Shown piece by piece: positions 42,823 to 52,396 of a stretch of DNA of 64,000 nt; positions within the stretch are counted from its first letter, which is position 1, and each line of letters starts with the position of its first letter. Source of the stretch: Methanothrix soehngenii GP6 (GTDB taxonomy: Archaea > Halobacteriota > Methanosarcinia > Methanotrichales > Methanotrichaceae). The notes beneath the pieces were generated by a model. That model did not search any database and was not told where the DNA came from. It saw nothing but the letters and a program-made list of their open reading frames with translations. A program made the translations under genes and the position numbers. The stretch spans positions 1,488,001 to 1,552,000 of the forward strand of contig NC_015416.1 of NCBI RefSeq assembly GCF_000204415.1. Direction: 5' to 3'.

Positions 42823-42992
42823 AGATACTTTTTATGCGGTTGATTATGTTTATAGTTTTCTGCACAACGGCGGGGCACGATTCATCCCCTCCCCTGAAGG
42901 AGAGGGGTCTTCTCTGCCCTTACACCCCGACGTTATAAACCTCTTTGCCTGGACCATCATTTCTTTTAACCTGGAAAATAAGAATTAGTACG

Positions 42993-43964
42993 ATGGATCT
43001 GGAGACAAAAGCCCTTCTTCTCTCCCGGGGAACGGTTCAGCTCTCCCAGCCTGGTCGCGAGGGCAAGATGTCCACCGCCGGTCCAGGTGCGGGGGAAAGC
43101 TCGATCTTCTTTCAGTCCGGCTCGCGTATGGTGCGCCTATCGGTAGTGGATAGCACTGCTATTCAGCTGGAGATGGATGGGGATGAGGCAACAATCTCGC
43201 TGGAGGGCAGGGTAATTGCCAGGGGCAGAGTAGTCGAGCCCCTCCTGCACTGTCCTGATCAGGCCTACATCACCATTTCCGAGCGCTGCATCTACGACTG
43301 CAAGTTCTGCGCCGTCCCCAGGCTGATGGGAAAGGTGAAGTCTCACGAGAGGGTGATGGAGATGGCGAAAGAGGCGATGGCCACGGGGAGGCTGGAGTCC
43401 ATCTCTCTGACCAGCGGCACTGAGGTCTCCCCCCAGCATGAGGCGGAGAGGGTGGCGGCTCTAGTTCGTGATCTGTTGCCATTTGGTCTGCCCATCGGCG
43501 TCTCTGTCAACCCCTTTCCTGGAGTCAATCGGATTCTTCTGGATGCGGGCGCTGATGAGGTCAAGTACAATCTGGAGACGGTCGATCGCGATATATTCGC
43601 CCAAGTCTGCCCGGGATTGTCCTATCAAGAGATAATGGATGCTCTGGAGGAGGCCGTGGAGCTGTTCGGCCCTAACCACGTCTTCTCCAATGTGATCATT
43701 GGCCTGGGGGAGTCGGACCAGTCCCTCCGCCAGGGAATAGATGAGCTCATTGATATGGGTGTTCTTCCCATCCTGAGGGCGGCTTATCCTCATCCCCTGC
43801 GCCGGGGGGAGGTGGATATCGTCCGGCCTTCGGCTGATCGGATGCTCGGGCTGGCTCGATATCTGAGGATGGAGCTGGATGAAAAAGGTCTGGACGGCAG
43901 CCTGGCTCTCACCGGCTGCTACCGGTGCACTGGCTGCGATCTCGCTCCGGGAAGGGATCTATAG
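42993..43964 (+). CDS. radical SAM protein with C-terminal cysteine cluster, 323 aa
   Basis: The radical SAM CxxxCxxC motif is CIYDCKFC (C99, C103, C106) in a TIM-barrel context (YITISERC; SISLTSGTEV; IGVSVNPFPG). The N-terminal 85 residues are an extra beta-rich region. The protein ends GCYRCTGCDLAP, where C309, C312 and C315 could bind an auxiliary Fe-S cluster. ATG 42993 starts at MDLETKALLLSRG; the longer frame from 42945 is less likely. Substrate unknown; it stands alone next to an IS element. Confidence 0.85.
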   Translation: MDLETKALLLSRGTVQLSQPGREGKMSTAGPGAGESSIFFQSGSRMVRLSVVDSTAIQLEMDGDEATISLEGRVIARGRVVEPLLHCPDQAYITISERCIYDCKFCAVPRLMGKVKSHERVMEMAKEAMATGRLESISLTSGTEVSPQHEAERVAALVRDLLPFGLPIGVSVNPFPGVNRILLDAGADEVKYNLETVDRDIFAQVCPGLSYQEIMDALEEAVELFGPNHVFSNVIIGLGESDQSLRQGIDELIDMGVLPILRAAYPHPLRRGEVDIVRPSADRMLGLARYLRMELDEKGLDGSLALTGCYRCTGCDLAPGRDL

Positions 43965-44162
43965 CGCTCAGAACTCAATATCCTCATCATCGATCAGACA
44001 GGCCGTATCATCATTGCGCCTTATAAATCAGCCAATGAATGCACAACTGGATATAAGCAAATGATGGCAGAATCTTCTTCAGCATATTGAGAGAGATGGC
44101 ATCAGATTCGCATGTTTTGGTTCGGCATCATCATAAATCATAATTGGTATCATTAACAGATT

Positions 44163-44705
44163 TCAGCCTTCGAAGCTATTTAGAATCTCTATCAAATCTT
44201 TCTTCCATAGGCCTTCAATTGTCATTGGAACCCGTTGCATCTTTTCTAGATACTCTGGGTGCTCTTGCCATCGCTCAAGATCCTTGGATCTGATGAAAAC
44301 ATAATCCCATTTCTGTGTCTGGTTAAATAGGCAAACTGCGAGGATATCAAAGTGGTCTACTCGATAACGTCTCGTCTCCAGGCCCTGCTTTGAATCCCTG
44401 GTCCTTTGGATTTCCACCATGTAGCTTGGAGGCCGTTTATAGATCTTATTTCTTAGGTTCTTGCACTCCATTAAATATTTCTTGCCATTATATAAAAATT
44501 CGAAGTCGGGTCTTCCATCTGTATCTCTCCACTCTACTTCCTCGATAATATGTTCTGCTTCCAGATGTTTTATATATCTGTAGGCATAAAACTCAGATAA
44601 TTTCCCTTTCACATCGATCTGGGCTCTGAATCCTTTTAAGATAGCGTCCATTATGTCATTAGCCGGTGCTTTTAGGATCTCTTCTAATTTATGTGGCATC
44701 TCCAA
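44163..44705 (-). CDS. putative type II restriction endonuclease, PD-(D/E)xK type, 180 aa
   Basis: The nuclease core is visible as D67 in GRPDFEF, then E80 and K82 in YLMECKN, the PD-x(n)-ExK pattern. The rest is unlike other enzymes by eye, as is normal for restriction nucleases. A DNA methyltransferase gene lies 280 bases away on the other strand with a small gene between them, which is the main reason to call it a restriction enzyme. The recognition site cannot be told. Confidence 0.7.
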   Translation of the reverse strand: MEMPHKLEEILKAPANDIMDAILKGFRAQIDVKGKLSEFYAYRYIKHLEAEHIIEEVEWRDTDGRPDFEFLYNGKKYLMECKNLRNKIYKRPPSYMVEIQRTRDSKQGLETRRYRVDHFDILAVCLFNQTQKWDYVFIRSKDLERWQEHPEYLEKMQRVPMTIEGLWKKDLIEILNSFEG

Positions 44706-44801
44706 CCTAACCGAGCAACGTAATGGGGGAAAAACTAATATAATACCAGCCTATTTCACCTGTGTAATGAGTGTGTCATTTCAGCGGCTGGGAGGTGCCC
44801 A

Positions 44802-44981
44802 ATGAATAAACGGGTTCAGGTAGTATTTACCCCTGAACAATGGGCCCTCATTGAGAACTTTCGAGGCGAACTGGGAAATGGGGATGCTGAGATTGTAAGG
44901 AATATCGTTCTCGCTTGGCTCGCTGAAAAGTCGATCATATCAACCAACGCAAAGAATAAGCTGAATAAAAACCAAAGGTAG
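44802..44981 (+). CDS. small DNA-binding-like protein between restriction and methylase genes, 59 aa
   Basis: Reads MNKRVQVVFTPEQWALIENF then RGELGNGDAEIVRNIVLAWL and ends in a Lys/Asn-rich tail. One strand and two helices fit a ribbon-helix-helix (CopG/Arc-like) fold. GGGAGGTG lies 7-9 bases before the ATG, and the methylase ATG starts four bases after the stop. It may be the controller of the restriction-modification genes. Confidence 0.65.
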   Translation: MNKRVQVVFTPEQWALIENFRGELGNGDAEIVRNIVLAWLAEKSIISTNAKNKLNKNQR

Positions 44982-44985
44982 TCCA

Positions 44986-45924
44986 ATGACATCTTACAAC
45001 TCTGTGCTCCCACTGGATATGGGTGTAGAGAACCCCTTTAGAAGTATAATACCCTACAAGCCCTATTACTTCACCGAGCACGGATCAGCCTATTTGGCCG
45101 ATTCTCTAGAAGTCATGAAAAATATGCCTGAATCATCGGTTAACTTAATCGTCACTTCTCCGCCTTATGCCCTTGTTTACAAGAAAGAATACGGTAACGT
45201 AGATGCTAATGCTTATGTAAAATGGTTTATGGATTTTGCCGATCAATTCCTTAGAGTACTAACCGAGGATGGCAGCCTTGTGATCAACATAGGCGGATCA
45301 TGGAATAGAGGCAAGCCCACTAGATCGACCTATCAATTTGAACTTATTATAGAATTAGCCAAAAAGTTTCATTTAGCACAGGAGTTTTATTGGTACAATC
45401 CTGCAAAATTACCTGCTCCTGCCGAGTGGGTTACTGTCAGAAGGATCAGAGTGAAGGACTCTGTTGAACTAGTGCTCTGGCTGTCTAAATCTCCTTTCCC
45501 TAAAGCTGATAATAGGAAGATTCTTCAGCCATATAGCAAGGATATGCAGCGATTGATTGAGAGAGGATATGTAGCTAAGAAGAGACCTTCAGGGCACAAT
45601 ATTACCTCAAAGTTCCAGAGGGATAATAAGGGAGCCATCCCGCCAAATCTACTTCAGGTTGGAAATAATGATGCCAATAGCCCCTATCTCCAAAAATGCA
45701 AAGAATCTAATATGAAGCCTCATCCAGCTCGATTCCCTAAAGAATTGCCACAGCTCTTCATCGATTTCTTAACAGACCAAGGAGATGTTGTTATGGATCC
45801 ATTCTGCGGAAGCAATATGACAGGTATTGTGGCTGAGACCAGAAAGCGTAGATGGATCGGAATTGAATCTATCGAAGACTATCTTAAGGCATCTGAGTTT
45901 AGATTTCCGCACATCTATAGATAG
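44986..45924 (+). CDS. DNA methyltransferase (N4-cytosine/N6-adenine, beta class), 312 aa
   Basis: Catalytic motif IV is TSPPY (residues 57-61), which favours N4-cytosine methylation, and the AdoMet-binding motif I DPFCGSNMTG lies near the C-terminus, so the order IV-TRD-I puts it in the beta class. The target-recognition region is in between (residues 120-230). It protects the host from the divergent nuclease and is translated right after the small regulator. Confidence 0.88.
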   Translation: MTSYNSVLPLDMGVENPFRSIIPYKPYYFTEHGSAYLADSLEVMKNMPESSVNLIVTSPPYALVYKKEYGNVDANAYVKWFMDFADQFLRVLTEDGSLVINIGGSWNRGKPTRSTYQFELIIELAKKFHLAQEFYWYNPAKLPAPAEWVTVRRIRVKDSVELVLWLSKSPFPKADNRKILQPYSKDMQRLIERGYVAKKRPSGHNITSKFQRDNKGAIPPNLLQVGNNDANSPYLQKCKESNMKPHPARFPKELPQLFIDFLTDQGDVVMDPFCGSNMTGIVAETRKRRWIGIESIEDYLKASEFRFPHIYR

Positions 45925-46046
45925 GGCATCAGCTTTGCCTTCATGCCAGTCCAGGAAGTCAAAGGATTCAGGAGGAAGACGGCATATCCCATAATAATAA
46001 TAATGGAATTGACCGGCAGAGATACGAAAGGCTGAGAAGGCAGGCA

Positions 46047-46694
46047 ATGATAAGGTTTGGTCTGGCCGCAATTGTCATTCCCATCATTATCTATCTTCTG
46101 GCCGGCACCTTTCGTTACTGGCAGGGGTGGCTTTATTGGGCGGTTCTCGTCTTGCCGATGCTGGTTGCAGTATGCTATTTTCTGAAGCATGAGCCGGAGA
46201 TGCTGGAGCGGAGGATGAATCTGCAGGAAAGAGAAAAAGAGCAAATTGCGATCGTTAATGCAATCTCTCTGATCATCATCGCTGGATTTGTAGCCATTGC
46301 CATTGACCTGCGCCTTCATGGACTGAATGCCATCCCTGTCCACCTGGTACTCTTTGCAGACGCTGCTGTATTTTTCGGCTATATTCTGGTCTTGTGGGTG
46401 TTCAAGGAGAACAGCTATGCATCTCGCATCATCCAGATCTCTGAGGGCCAAAGGGTCATCAGCACAGGCCCCTATGCCATTATCCGCCATCCCATGTACC
46501 TGGGAGTGCTGGCCATGTATCTGGCAACGCCGATAGCCTTAGGCTCCTGGTGGGCTCTTCCCATCTTCGCCCTAAGTGTTCCCTTCATCTGCTGGAGGAT
46601 TATCGCTGAGGAGAGGCTGCTTTTGCGTGACCTGCCCGGATATCTGGAATACTGCCAGGAGAGACGATACCGCCTCCTGCCGCATGTCTGGTAG
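46047..46694 (+). CDS. ICMT/PEMT-like membrane methyltransferase, 215 aa
   Basis: Five to six hydrophobic segments and a C-terminal domain with GPYAIIRHPMYLGVLAMYLA and EERLLLRDLPGYLEYCQ, the AdoMet-binding signature of isoprenylcysteine carboxyl methyltransferase-like (phospholipid methyltransferase) proteins. In prokaryotes these act on lipids or unknown small molecules. Stand-alone gene. Confidence 0.9.
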   Translation: MIRFGLAAIVIPIIIYLLAGTFRYWQGWLYWAVLVLPMLVAVCYFLKHEPEMLERRMNLQEREKEQIAIVNAISLIIIAGFVAIAIDLRLHGLNAIPVHLVLFADAAVFFGYILVLWVFKENSYASRIIQISEGQRVISTGPYAIIRHPMYLGVLAMYLATPIALGSWWALPIFALSVPFICWRIIAEERLLLRDLPGYLEYCQERRYRLLPHVW

Positions 46695-46969
46695 CATCTG
46701 TTAAAAATCAATATCAGGCTGAAAGGGCCAGATCCATCAGTACTGCAGGGCTTGGATAGGATGAATAGACGGAAAGAAAGATCGCCTGCAGCAATAATGT
46801 GCTCGATCCTTCTGAAGAGCGTCAATAGGATCTGGTTAGGGGAGAAGAGGTGAGTCCAGAGCCCAACAGATCCCATTGGTGCTCCCCCGCCCAGCGTCGA
46901 CCGAGAGGGCAGCCCACCACCGAGGCTAGCTCGCCATTTCGAGTACGCCTCATTCGATTCAACAAAAAG

Positions 46970-47302
46970 TTAATATGGCCAGGGCAAACCATGCCAATAA
47001 TAAGCGGGGCTGTAGTAGTTTACAGGATAGACGGTAATTCCGCTTCGATAATAATACGATGGCCAATACCAACTATCAAGGTACGGTCTGGCAACGGATC
47101 TATACCAGGGATCAGAGACCGAATAGTCGATATATCCGTAATTGAAGACTGACGGGCTCCATTTTAAGGCAGCAGGAGCATTGTAGCCAGTAACGACATA
47201 TCCGCCAGATAACCAGTCACCCACTTCTACTCCACCAGCTACGCCTGATGCGGTAAATGCTAGAATTATACAGGCGAAAACAACTGCGAACATCATCCTC
47301 AT
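46970..47302 (-). CDS. secreted tyrosine-rich protein, 110 aa
   Basis: Signal peptide (MMFAVVFACIILAFTASGVA) followed by a mature part very rich in Tyr, Trp, Pro and Ser (SVFNYGYIDYSVSDPWYRSV; YYYRSGITVYPVNYYSPAYY). No known domain. Probably part of the cell envelope or sheath; no partner gene. Confidence 0.65.
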   Translation of the reverse strand: MRMMFAVVFACIILAFTASGVAGGVEVGDWLSGGYVVTGYNAPAALKWSPSVFNYGYIDYSVSDPWYRSVARPYLDSWYWPSYYYRSGITVYPVNYYSPAYYWHGLPWPY

Positions 47303-47474
47303 TTCTTATCCCTCATTCACTCTTCTTTTAGCTGTATTCTCTTCTGCCCAAAATAAATGAGTAACCATTATATGAGATTCATATGATGGCATGAGGAGAT
47401 GTCGAACGGCGACGAGGACCAGAGAGTTGGAGAAGGCGCCGGTGGCGGGAGGACAAAGAGGGGGGAAAAGCTCT

Positions 47475-48113
47475 CTATCCCAATCCAGTTGTCCATGCCC
47501 AGTTGAGCGGACCGCCGTGGCAGATGAAGGTATGGCCCGTCAAATTCACCGGCGTGCTGGAGCTGGACCTCAAGCTGCTCATTTCTTTGCCGGGAGGCGG
47601 TCTATAAGCAGGCAGAAAAGGCGGATTCATCCCGCCGCTGGAGAATGCATTGGGAAGGGAGAGGGGTTTGTTGTCGGATGCGCTACCGGGAGTCGAAACC
47701 TCTATTGGATATCTATACTGGGAAATGATCCTTCCGGCTATATCCTCTAAAGTGGCAGTATCGCCCATCTCGCTCCAAAAGAGCGCGCTATTGTATAGAT
47801 CGGAGGAGGAATTGCTGCCCTCTTTGGAGTGAACTCGGGCTGTTGAGCCGGCCTTCAGGGTGAAGTTTGCAGGAAACGCATAGCTTTGATTTTCCCGGTT
47901 TTTGAGCGACCAGCCGTCCAGATTCATCAAACCAGATCCCATGTTGGCGATCTCAACCCACTGATCGGCATCCTGGTAGCTTACGCTTATGATCTTGACG
48001 ATATCCGCCCCAACGCCCGCTGGAGCGGCTGCTGCCCCTCCCAGCGAGAGAGCAAAAAGTATCAATAAAATAGCCAATATGATCAAGCATCCACCCGCGC
48101 TTTTCATTAACAT
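47475..48113 (-). CDS. secreted lamin-tail-domain protein, 212 aa
   Basis: Signal peptide (residues 1-30, ending GGAAAAPAG), then a lamin-tail domain: VKIISVSYQDADQWVEIANM, GLMNLDGWSLKNRE and the closing DTATLEDIAGRIISQYRYP. The C-terminal 60 residues are Pro/Ser-rich. The domain is found in secreted nucleases and surface proteins, but here no enzyme domain accompanies it. Confidence 0.82.
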   Translation of the reverse strand: MLMKSAGGCLIILAILLILFALSLGGAAAAPAGVGADIVKIISVSYQDADQWVEIANMGSGLMNLDGWSLKNRENQSYAFPANFTLKAGSTARVHSKEGSNSSSDLYNSALFWSEMGDTATLEDIAGRIISQYRYPIEVSTPGSASDNKPLSLPNAFSSGGMNPPFLPAYRPPPGKEMSSLRSSSSTPVNLTGHTFICHGGPLNWAWTTGLG

Positions 48114-48158
48114 ACCTCATACCTCCACGAACCTTCTCGCCTGCAAACAAGGACTTGC

Positions 48159-48776
48159 TCAAAAGAGGCTCATCAGCTCCTCGGCTATTATCCTGTAGCC
48201 CGCCTCATTGGGGTGGTCCAAGCCTGGCAAGATCAGAGAATCTAGAGGCATACCAGCTTGCACCCGCTTCATCCAGGCGCCGTAGACGTCCACAAAGCCC
48301 ACATTCATCTCTTTTGCCACCCTCTCCACCGTCTGATAGTAGTCCAATACCCTCTGGTCATAGGGAGGGCTCTCCAGGGGCTGGGAGGATAAGAGCAAGA
48401 TCTCCGAGTCCGGGCCTGCCCGGATGCGGCGCACCATCACCACCAGGTTCATCTCGAACTCCTCCAGGCTCAGCCCTAAAACACAGTCGTTGATGCCGAA
48501 GTTTATGGTGACCAGATCCGGCTCATAAGATAGCACTGCCCAGTCCAGCCGGCTCAGGCCGTCCTGGCTGGTATCTCCGGAGATGCCAGAGTTGATCATC
48601 TCTATCTTTGAATCGGGGAACCTCTGACGGAGCGACTCCAGCAAAAAGGAGGGAAACCCTCGCCGCACTGCATAGCCAGCGGTGATGGAGTCACCAAAGC
48701 ATACGATAGTGGCATCCGCCCCGGACTCAATGTCCCGGCGCGTCCTTTCCACATACTTCCTCAGCTCTTCATTCAT
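48159..48776 (-). CDS. SGNH/GDSL-type hydrolase, 205 aa
   Basis: All SGNH blocks are found: FGDSITAGYA (Ser nucleophile), the NSGISGDT block with the oxyanion Gly, NFGINDC (block III) and GLDHPNEAGYRI with the catalytic Asp and His. It lacks a signal peptide, so it works in the cytoplasm as an esterase or acyl hydrolase with unknown substrate. Confidence 0.9.
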   Translation of the reverse strand: MNEELRKYVERTRRDIESGADATIVCFGDSITAGYAVRRGFPSFLLESLRQRFPDSKIEMINSGISGDTSQDGLSRLDWAVLSYEPDLVTINFGINDCVLGLSLEEFEMNLVVMVRRIRAGPDSEILLLSSQPLESPPYDQRVLDYYQTVERVAKEMNVGFVDVYGAWMKRVQAGMPLDSLILPGLDHPNEAGYRIIAEELMSLF

Positions 48777-48824
48777 CGGTATTCCTCAGGTCATTCGTCT
48801 TTCATGGCAATGCAATAGTCCCAG

Positions 48825-49601
48825 CTATTGCAGCCTTGCTCTCCCCGCAGCTTTTACCGCCTTTTTCATCTCCCCAACCAATGCCTCCAGCTCATCGATC
48901 CTGCCCCTGGCGATCAGGTCCACGCAGGCCGATCCCACTATGGCGGCATCGGCACCCGCCCGGATGACCTCAGCCGCCTGGTCAGGGGTGGAGATGCCGA
49001 ATCCCACCGCCTTTGGCTTTTTTCCCGGCACCCGAAGGATGAGGTCTCTTGTATCCTGCAAGACCTCGCTTCTCGCCCCGGTGACGCCGGTCCTGGCCAC
49101 CAGATAGAGAAAGCCGCCCGTCTCTTCAGCGATCAGATCGATCCGTGCGGGGGGCGTGTTTGGTGCCACCAGGTAGATCAGGTCCACGCCGTGCTTGCCG
49201 CAGGCCTCTTTCAGGGGCGCGGCCTCCTCCGGGGGCAGGTCGGGAACGATCATGCCGGTGATGCCACAGCGGGCACAGTCCCGGGCAAACCTCTCCAGGC
49301 CCCGGGCATAGACCATATTGTAGTAACCCATGAATACCTTGGGGACGGGCACATCAGCCTCTTCTGCCACCTGGAAGTATACATCGGTGTTCATCCCCGC
49401 AGCGATAGCCCTTTGCGCTGCCGCCTGGATGGTCGGACCGTCCGCTATAGGGTCTGAATGGGGGAGCCCCAGCTCGATGATATCCGCTCCCGCCCTCACA
49501 AGCCGGCGCACCAGCTCGGGGGTGGCACCGGGCGACGGGTCTCCTGAGCAGAGATAGACGATCAGCAGGGGCCCTTTCTCGAAGGCCTCAGTTATTCTCA
49601 T
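48825..49601 (-). CDS. trpA: tryptophan synthase alpha chain
   Basis: TIM-barrel enzyme of 258 residues. The catalytic acids are in [17 protein letters not shown] (Glu and Asp), and [10 protein letters not shown] is the phosphate-binding loop. It splits indole-3-glycerol phosphate to indole. The gene overlaps trpB by 14 bases, so they are made together. The rest of the trp operon is not present. Confidence 0.95.
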   Translation of the reverse strand: MRITEAFEKGPLLIVYLCSGDPSPGATPELVRRLVRAGADIIELGLPHSDPIADGPTIQAAAQRAIAAGMNTDVYFQVAEEADVPVPKVFMGYYNMVYARGLERFARDCARCGITGMIVPDLPPEEAAPLKEACGKHGVDLIYLVAPNTPPARIDLIAEETGGFLYLVARTGVTGARSEVLQDTRDLILRVPGKKPKAVGFGISTPDQAAEVIRAGADAAIVGSACVDLIARGRIDELEALVGEMKKAVKAAGRARLQ

Positions 49602-50781
49602 AGTCCATCACCGTAGCCAGGTCCTTATCTCCCCGGCCGGAGACATTGATGATCACAAGATCGCCCAGTGATTCAGGCTCTCTTAATGCATAGCCGATGG
49701 CATGAGCCGACTCCAGTGCGGGGATGATCCCCTCCAGCCGGGATAGGGCGCGGAATCCCTCTAGAGCGGTCCTGTCGTCCGCCAGCCTGGGAAGGACGCG
49801 TCCCTTCTCCGCCAGGAATGCCAGCTCCGGACCCACTCCGGGATAGTCAAGGCCTGCTGCCACTGAGTAGGATTCCAGTATCTGGCCGTATGGGTCCTGG
49901 AGGATCTTGGTGAGGGCACCATGCAGTATTCCGTCTGTGCCGTAGCCCAAAGATGCGCCGTTGTCTGCCATCTTGTCGCTCATCCCCGGGCCTCGACCTC
50001 CTGCCTCCACTGCGATCAGCCTCACATCGTCCTTCAGGAATGGAGTGAAGATGCCCATGGCATTGCTCCCTCCACCCACGCAGGCCACAATGCTATCCGG
50101 CAGACGACCTTCCGCCTCCAGGATCTGCTCCCGGGCCTCCTGGCCGATCACGCTCTGAAAGTCCCTGACCATCGAGGGGAAGGGATGAGCGCCGGCGGCG
50201 GTTCCCAGCAGATAGTGGGTGTGCTCGAAGCTGGAGGCCCAGTCCCTCAAAGCCTCGTTTATGGCGTCCTTCAGAGTCCTGGAGCCGGAGCGGACCGGTA
50301 TCACCTCTGCTCCCATCAGCTCCATCCGGTAGACGTTCATCTTCTGCCTCTCGATGTCCACCTCACCCATGTAGACCTGGGTCTCAAAGCCCAGTTTTGC
50401 CCCCACGATGGCCGTGGCCACGCCATGCTGGCCGGCTCCGGTCTCGGCGATCAGGCGGGTCTTGCCCATATTCTTTGCCACCAGAGCCTGGCCAAGGGTG
50501 TTGTTGAGCTTATGAGCCCCACCGTGCATCAGGTCCTCCCTCTTTAGATACACCCGGCAGCCCAGCTTCCGGCTGAGGTTGGGGGCAAGATAAAGCGATG
50601 TGGGCCGGCCGGCGAAGTCCTTTTGGAGAGCTTTCAGCTCATCTTGAAATTGGGGGCTCTTCTTGAGCCGGTCATAGGCAATAGAGAGGTCGGCCAAGGG
50701 AGCCACCAGGGTCTCGGGGACGAAGAGGCCGCCATACCTCCCGAACTTGACTGCGAAATTATCGATCATCATACTGCTCAA
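49588..50781 (-). CDS. trpB: tryptophan synthase beta chain (TrpB1 type)
   Basis: PLP enzyme of 397 residues: the Lys in [14 protein letters not shown] (HK), the phosphate loop [10 protein letters not shown] and the late block RGDKDL. It joins indole to serine. Start is a TTG at 50781 with GGTGAT close upstream, or ATG 50772/50769. Co-transcribed with trpA and probably regulated with it. Confidence 0.95.
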   Translation of the reverse strand: MSSMMIDNFAVKFGRYGGLFVPETLVAPLADLSIAYDRLKKSPQFQDELKALQKDFAGRPTSLYLAPNLSRKLGCRVYLKREDLMHGGAHKLNNTLGQALVAKNMGKTRLIAETGAGQHGVATAIVGAKLGFETQVYMGEVDIERQKMNVYRMELMGAEVIPVRSGSRTLKDAINEALRDWASSFEHTHYLLGTAAGAHPFPSMVRDFQSVIGQEAREQILEAEGRLPDSIVACVGGGSNAMGIFTPFLKDDVRLIAVEAGGRGPGMSDKMADNGASLGYGTDGILHGALTKILQDPYGQILESYSVAAGLDYPGVGPELAFLAEKGRVLPRLADDRTALEGFRALSRLEGIIPALESAHAIGYALREPESLGDLVIINVSGRGDKDLATVMDYENN

Positions 50782-50866
50782 CGAATCACCAGCTAAATGG
50801 TTTAATGCACGAATTAATACTATGATGTATAAAAAAGTACATCCTAGATCTTATTTAAGCTTTGCC

Positions 50867-51076
50867 TCAGAGCAGATCGGAGGGCAGCTCGCCGGTCAGG
50901 CACTCAATCCTCCTCTGGGCACTATCCAGTCGAAGGTTGCACACCCGGACCAGCCTCATGCCTCGTTCATACAGCTCCAGGCTCTTCTCCAGGCTCATCT
51001 TCCCCTCCTCCAGCTCCGAGACTATTCTCTCCAGTTCCTCCAGTGCATCCTCCAGCCCCACTTCCTCTATGCTCAT
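50867..51076 (-). CDS. xseB: exodeoxyribonuclease VII small subunit
   Basis: A 69-residue helical hairpin: LEDALEELERIVSELEEGKM, SLEKSLELYERG and a charged end, the XseB pattern. The ATG at 51076 overlaps the xseA stop as ATGA, so this start is preferred to the one at 51118. It activates XseA. Confidence 0.9.
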   Translation of the reverse strand: MSIEEVGLEDALEELERIVSELEEGKMSLEKSLELYERGMRLVRVCNLRLDSAQRRIECLTGELPSDLL

Positions 51077-52278
51077 CCATCCATCTCCTTCTCGTCGATG
51101 CATTCCAAAATCCGGCATCTCAACGCACCCCGACCCAAGATCAACTCAACCTCCTCTCCGGGGAGGACATCATCCCAGGCCACGACCAGCCCCTTCTTCG
51201 AGCGGACCAGGGCATAGCCTCGCTGCAATGTGGCGCGCGGTCCCACCGCTGCCAGCTTGCCCTTGGCCGCGTCCAGCCTGGTCTTTCGCGCCTTAAGCAT
51301 CTCAGCCTGGGCCAGATCCAGCCCATCGCTCAGGTGGTCCAAACGCTGCCTGAGATCTCCGGTTATGGAGTACATCCTCGAAGGGGAGAGGCTGCGCTGG
51401 ATATACTCCAGACGCTCCTCCTTTCTCTCCAGGCTTGTCCAAAGGGCGCGCATAATCCGAACCTGGCTCTGCTCCAGCCTGATCTTCAGATCCGCCACAT
51501 CCGGCACTGCAATCTTCGCGGCAGCGGTTGGGGTTGCCGCCCGCATATCGGCCGCGAAGTCGGTGATGGTCACATCCGTCTCATGGCCCACGGCGGAGAT
51601 CACCGGACTGTCGCATGCGAAGACTGCTCTTGCCACCACCTCCGAGTTGAAGCACCACAGGTCCTCGGCTGAGCCGCCTCCGCGACAGACGATGATCAGG
51701 TCCGTCCTGCCCTGCAGGGCGAGAAGTGCAGAGACGATGCTCTCCTCAGCCTTCTCCCCCTGGACCCTGGCCGGAGAGATTATGATCCTTGCTGGATAGG
51801 GGCCGATGGTGCGCACTACGTCCCTCAGCGCTGCACCCTGCAGAGAGGTGACAATCCCTATCCTCTCCGGATAGAGGGGAAGAGGACGCTTCTGCTCCTG
51901 ATCGAAGAGCCCCTCTTCCCCCAGCTTCTTTTTCAAGGCCTCGAACTGCAAAAACCGAAAGCCAAGACCGGCATCCCTCTTAATGGCCCTGGCCACCAGC
52001 TGCACTCTCCCCTGAGGACGGTAGACCGCCACATCCCCAAACAAGAGGACATTCATGCCATTTCTCAATTCCGTCTCCACCTGGCCAATGTTCCCTTTGA
52101 AGAGGACGCAGGAGATCTGGGAATCCCGGTCCTTCAGGGTGAAGTACATATGGCCGGAGCGGTGATGGACGAAGTTGGATACCTCTCCTTGCGCCCAGAG
52201 ATCATGCAGGCGGGGATCGTTCTCCAGACGCTCTCGAATTCTCTCATTGAGGTTGGTGACAGTGAATATCTGGGTCAA
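51073..52278 (-). CDS. xseA: exodeoxyribonuclease VII large subunit
   Basis: N-terminal OB-fold (GEVSNFVHHRSGHMYFTLKD), the catalytic core with IVCRGGGSAEDLWCFN and SAVGHETDVTITD, then a long coiled coil. It cuts single-stranded DNA in both directions. Start: TTG at 52278 with AAGGAGAT right before it (52281-52288) fits better than the ATG at 52314. The gene is of bacterial origin in archaea, as in other Methanosarcinales. Confidence 0.92.
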   Translation of the reverse strand: MTQIFTVTNLNERIRERLENDPRLHDLWAQGEVSNFVHHRSGHMYFTLKDRDSQISCVLFKGNIGQVETELRNGMNVLLFGDVAVYRPQGRVQLVARAIKRDAGLGFRFLQFEALKKKLGEEGLFDQEQKRPLPLYPERIGIVTSLQGAALRDVVRTIGPYPARIIISPARVQGEKAEESIVSALLALQGRTDLIIVCRGGGSAEDLWCFNSEVVARAVFACDSPVISAVGHETDVTITDFAADMRAATPTAAAKIAVPDVADLKIRLEQSQVRIMRALWTSLERKEERLEYIQRSLSPSRMYSITGDLRQRLDHLSDGLDLAQAEMLKARKTRLDAAKGKLAAVGPRATLQRGYALVRSKKGLVVAWDDVLPGEEVELILGRGALRCRILECIDEKEMDG

Positions 52279-52280
52279 TG

Positions 52281-52288
52281 ATCTCCTT
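52281..52288 (-). promoter_or_regulatory. ribosome binding site that decides the xseA start
   Basis: AAGGAGAT on the minus strand lies two bases before the TTG at 52278, which places the xseA start there and not at 52314. Confidence 0.6.
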
Positions 52289-52356
52289 TTATAGAGCGGA
52301 TTATTTAAGAGCATTTCTCAATTTATTAAATTAATCTGGTCATAACGCAAAGAAAG

Positions 52357-52364
52357 TTTATATG
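52357..52364 (+). promoter_or_regulatory. TATA box of the cbiMNQO operon
   Basis: TTTATATG preceded by the purine-rich AAGAAAG (BRE-like) lies about 36 bases before the cbiM ATG. No cobalamin riboswitch structure is seen. Confidence 0.55.
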
Positions 52365-52396
52365 CTAGAATATCCCTGCTGCACACGGGTGTTGTG

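Larger units (their letters stand above)
41676..42933 (-). mobile_element. IS605-type element with only tnpB (IS1341-like)
   Basis: One tnpB gene between two hairpins: CCCCTTAAAAGGGG at 41694-41707 at the downstream end, overlapping the tnpB stop, and CCCCTC-10-GAGGGG at 42886-42907 at the upstream end. There is no terminal inverted repeat and no tnpA. Exact borders are estimates. It would depend on a TnpA made elsewhere to move. Confidence 0.65.

Noticed and set aside
52315-52396. Cobalamin riboswitch before cbiM
   Set aside because: The space is too short and lacks the conserved B12-box; only a TATA box is seen.
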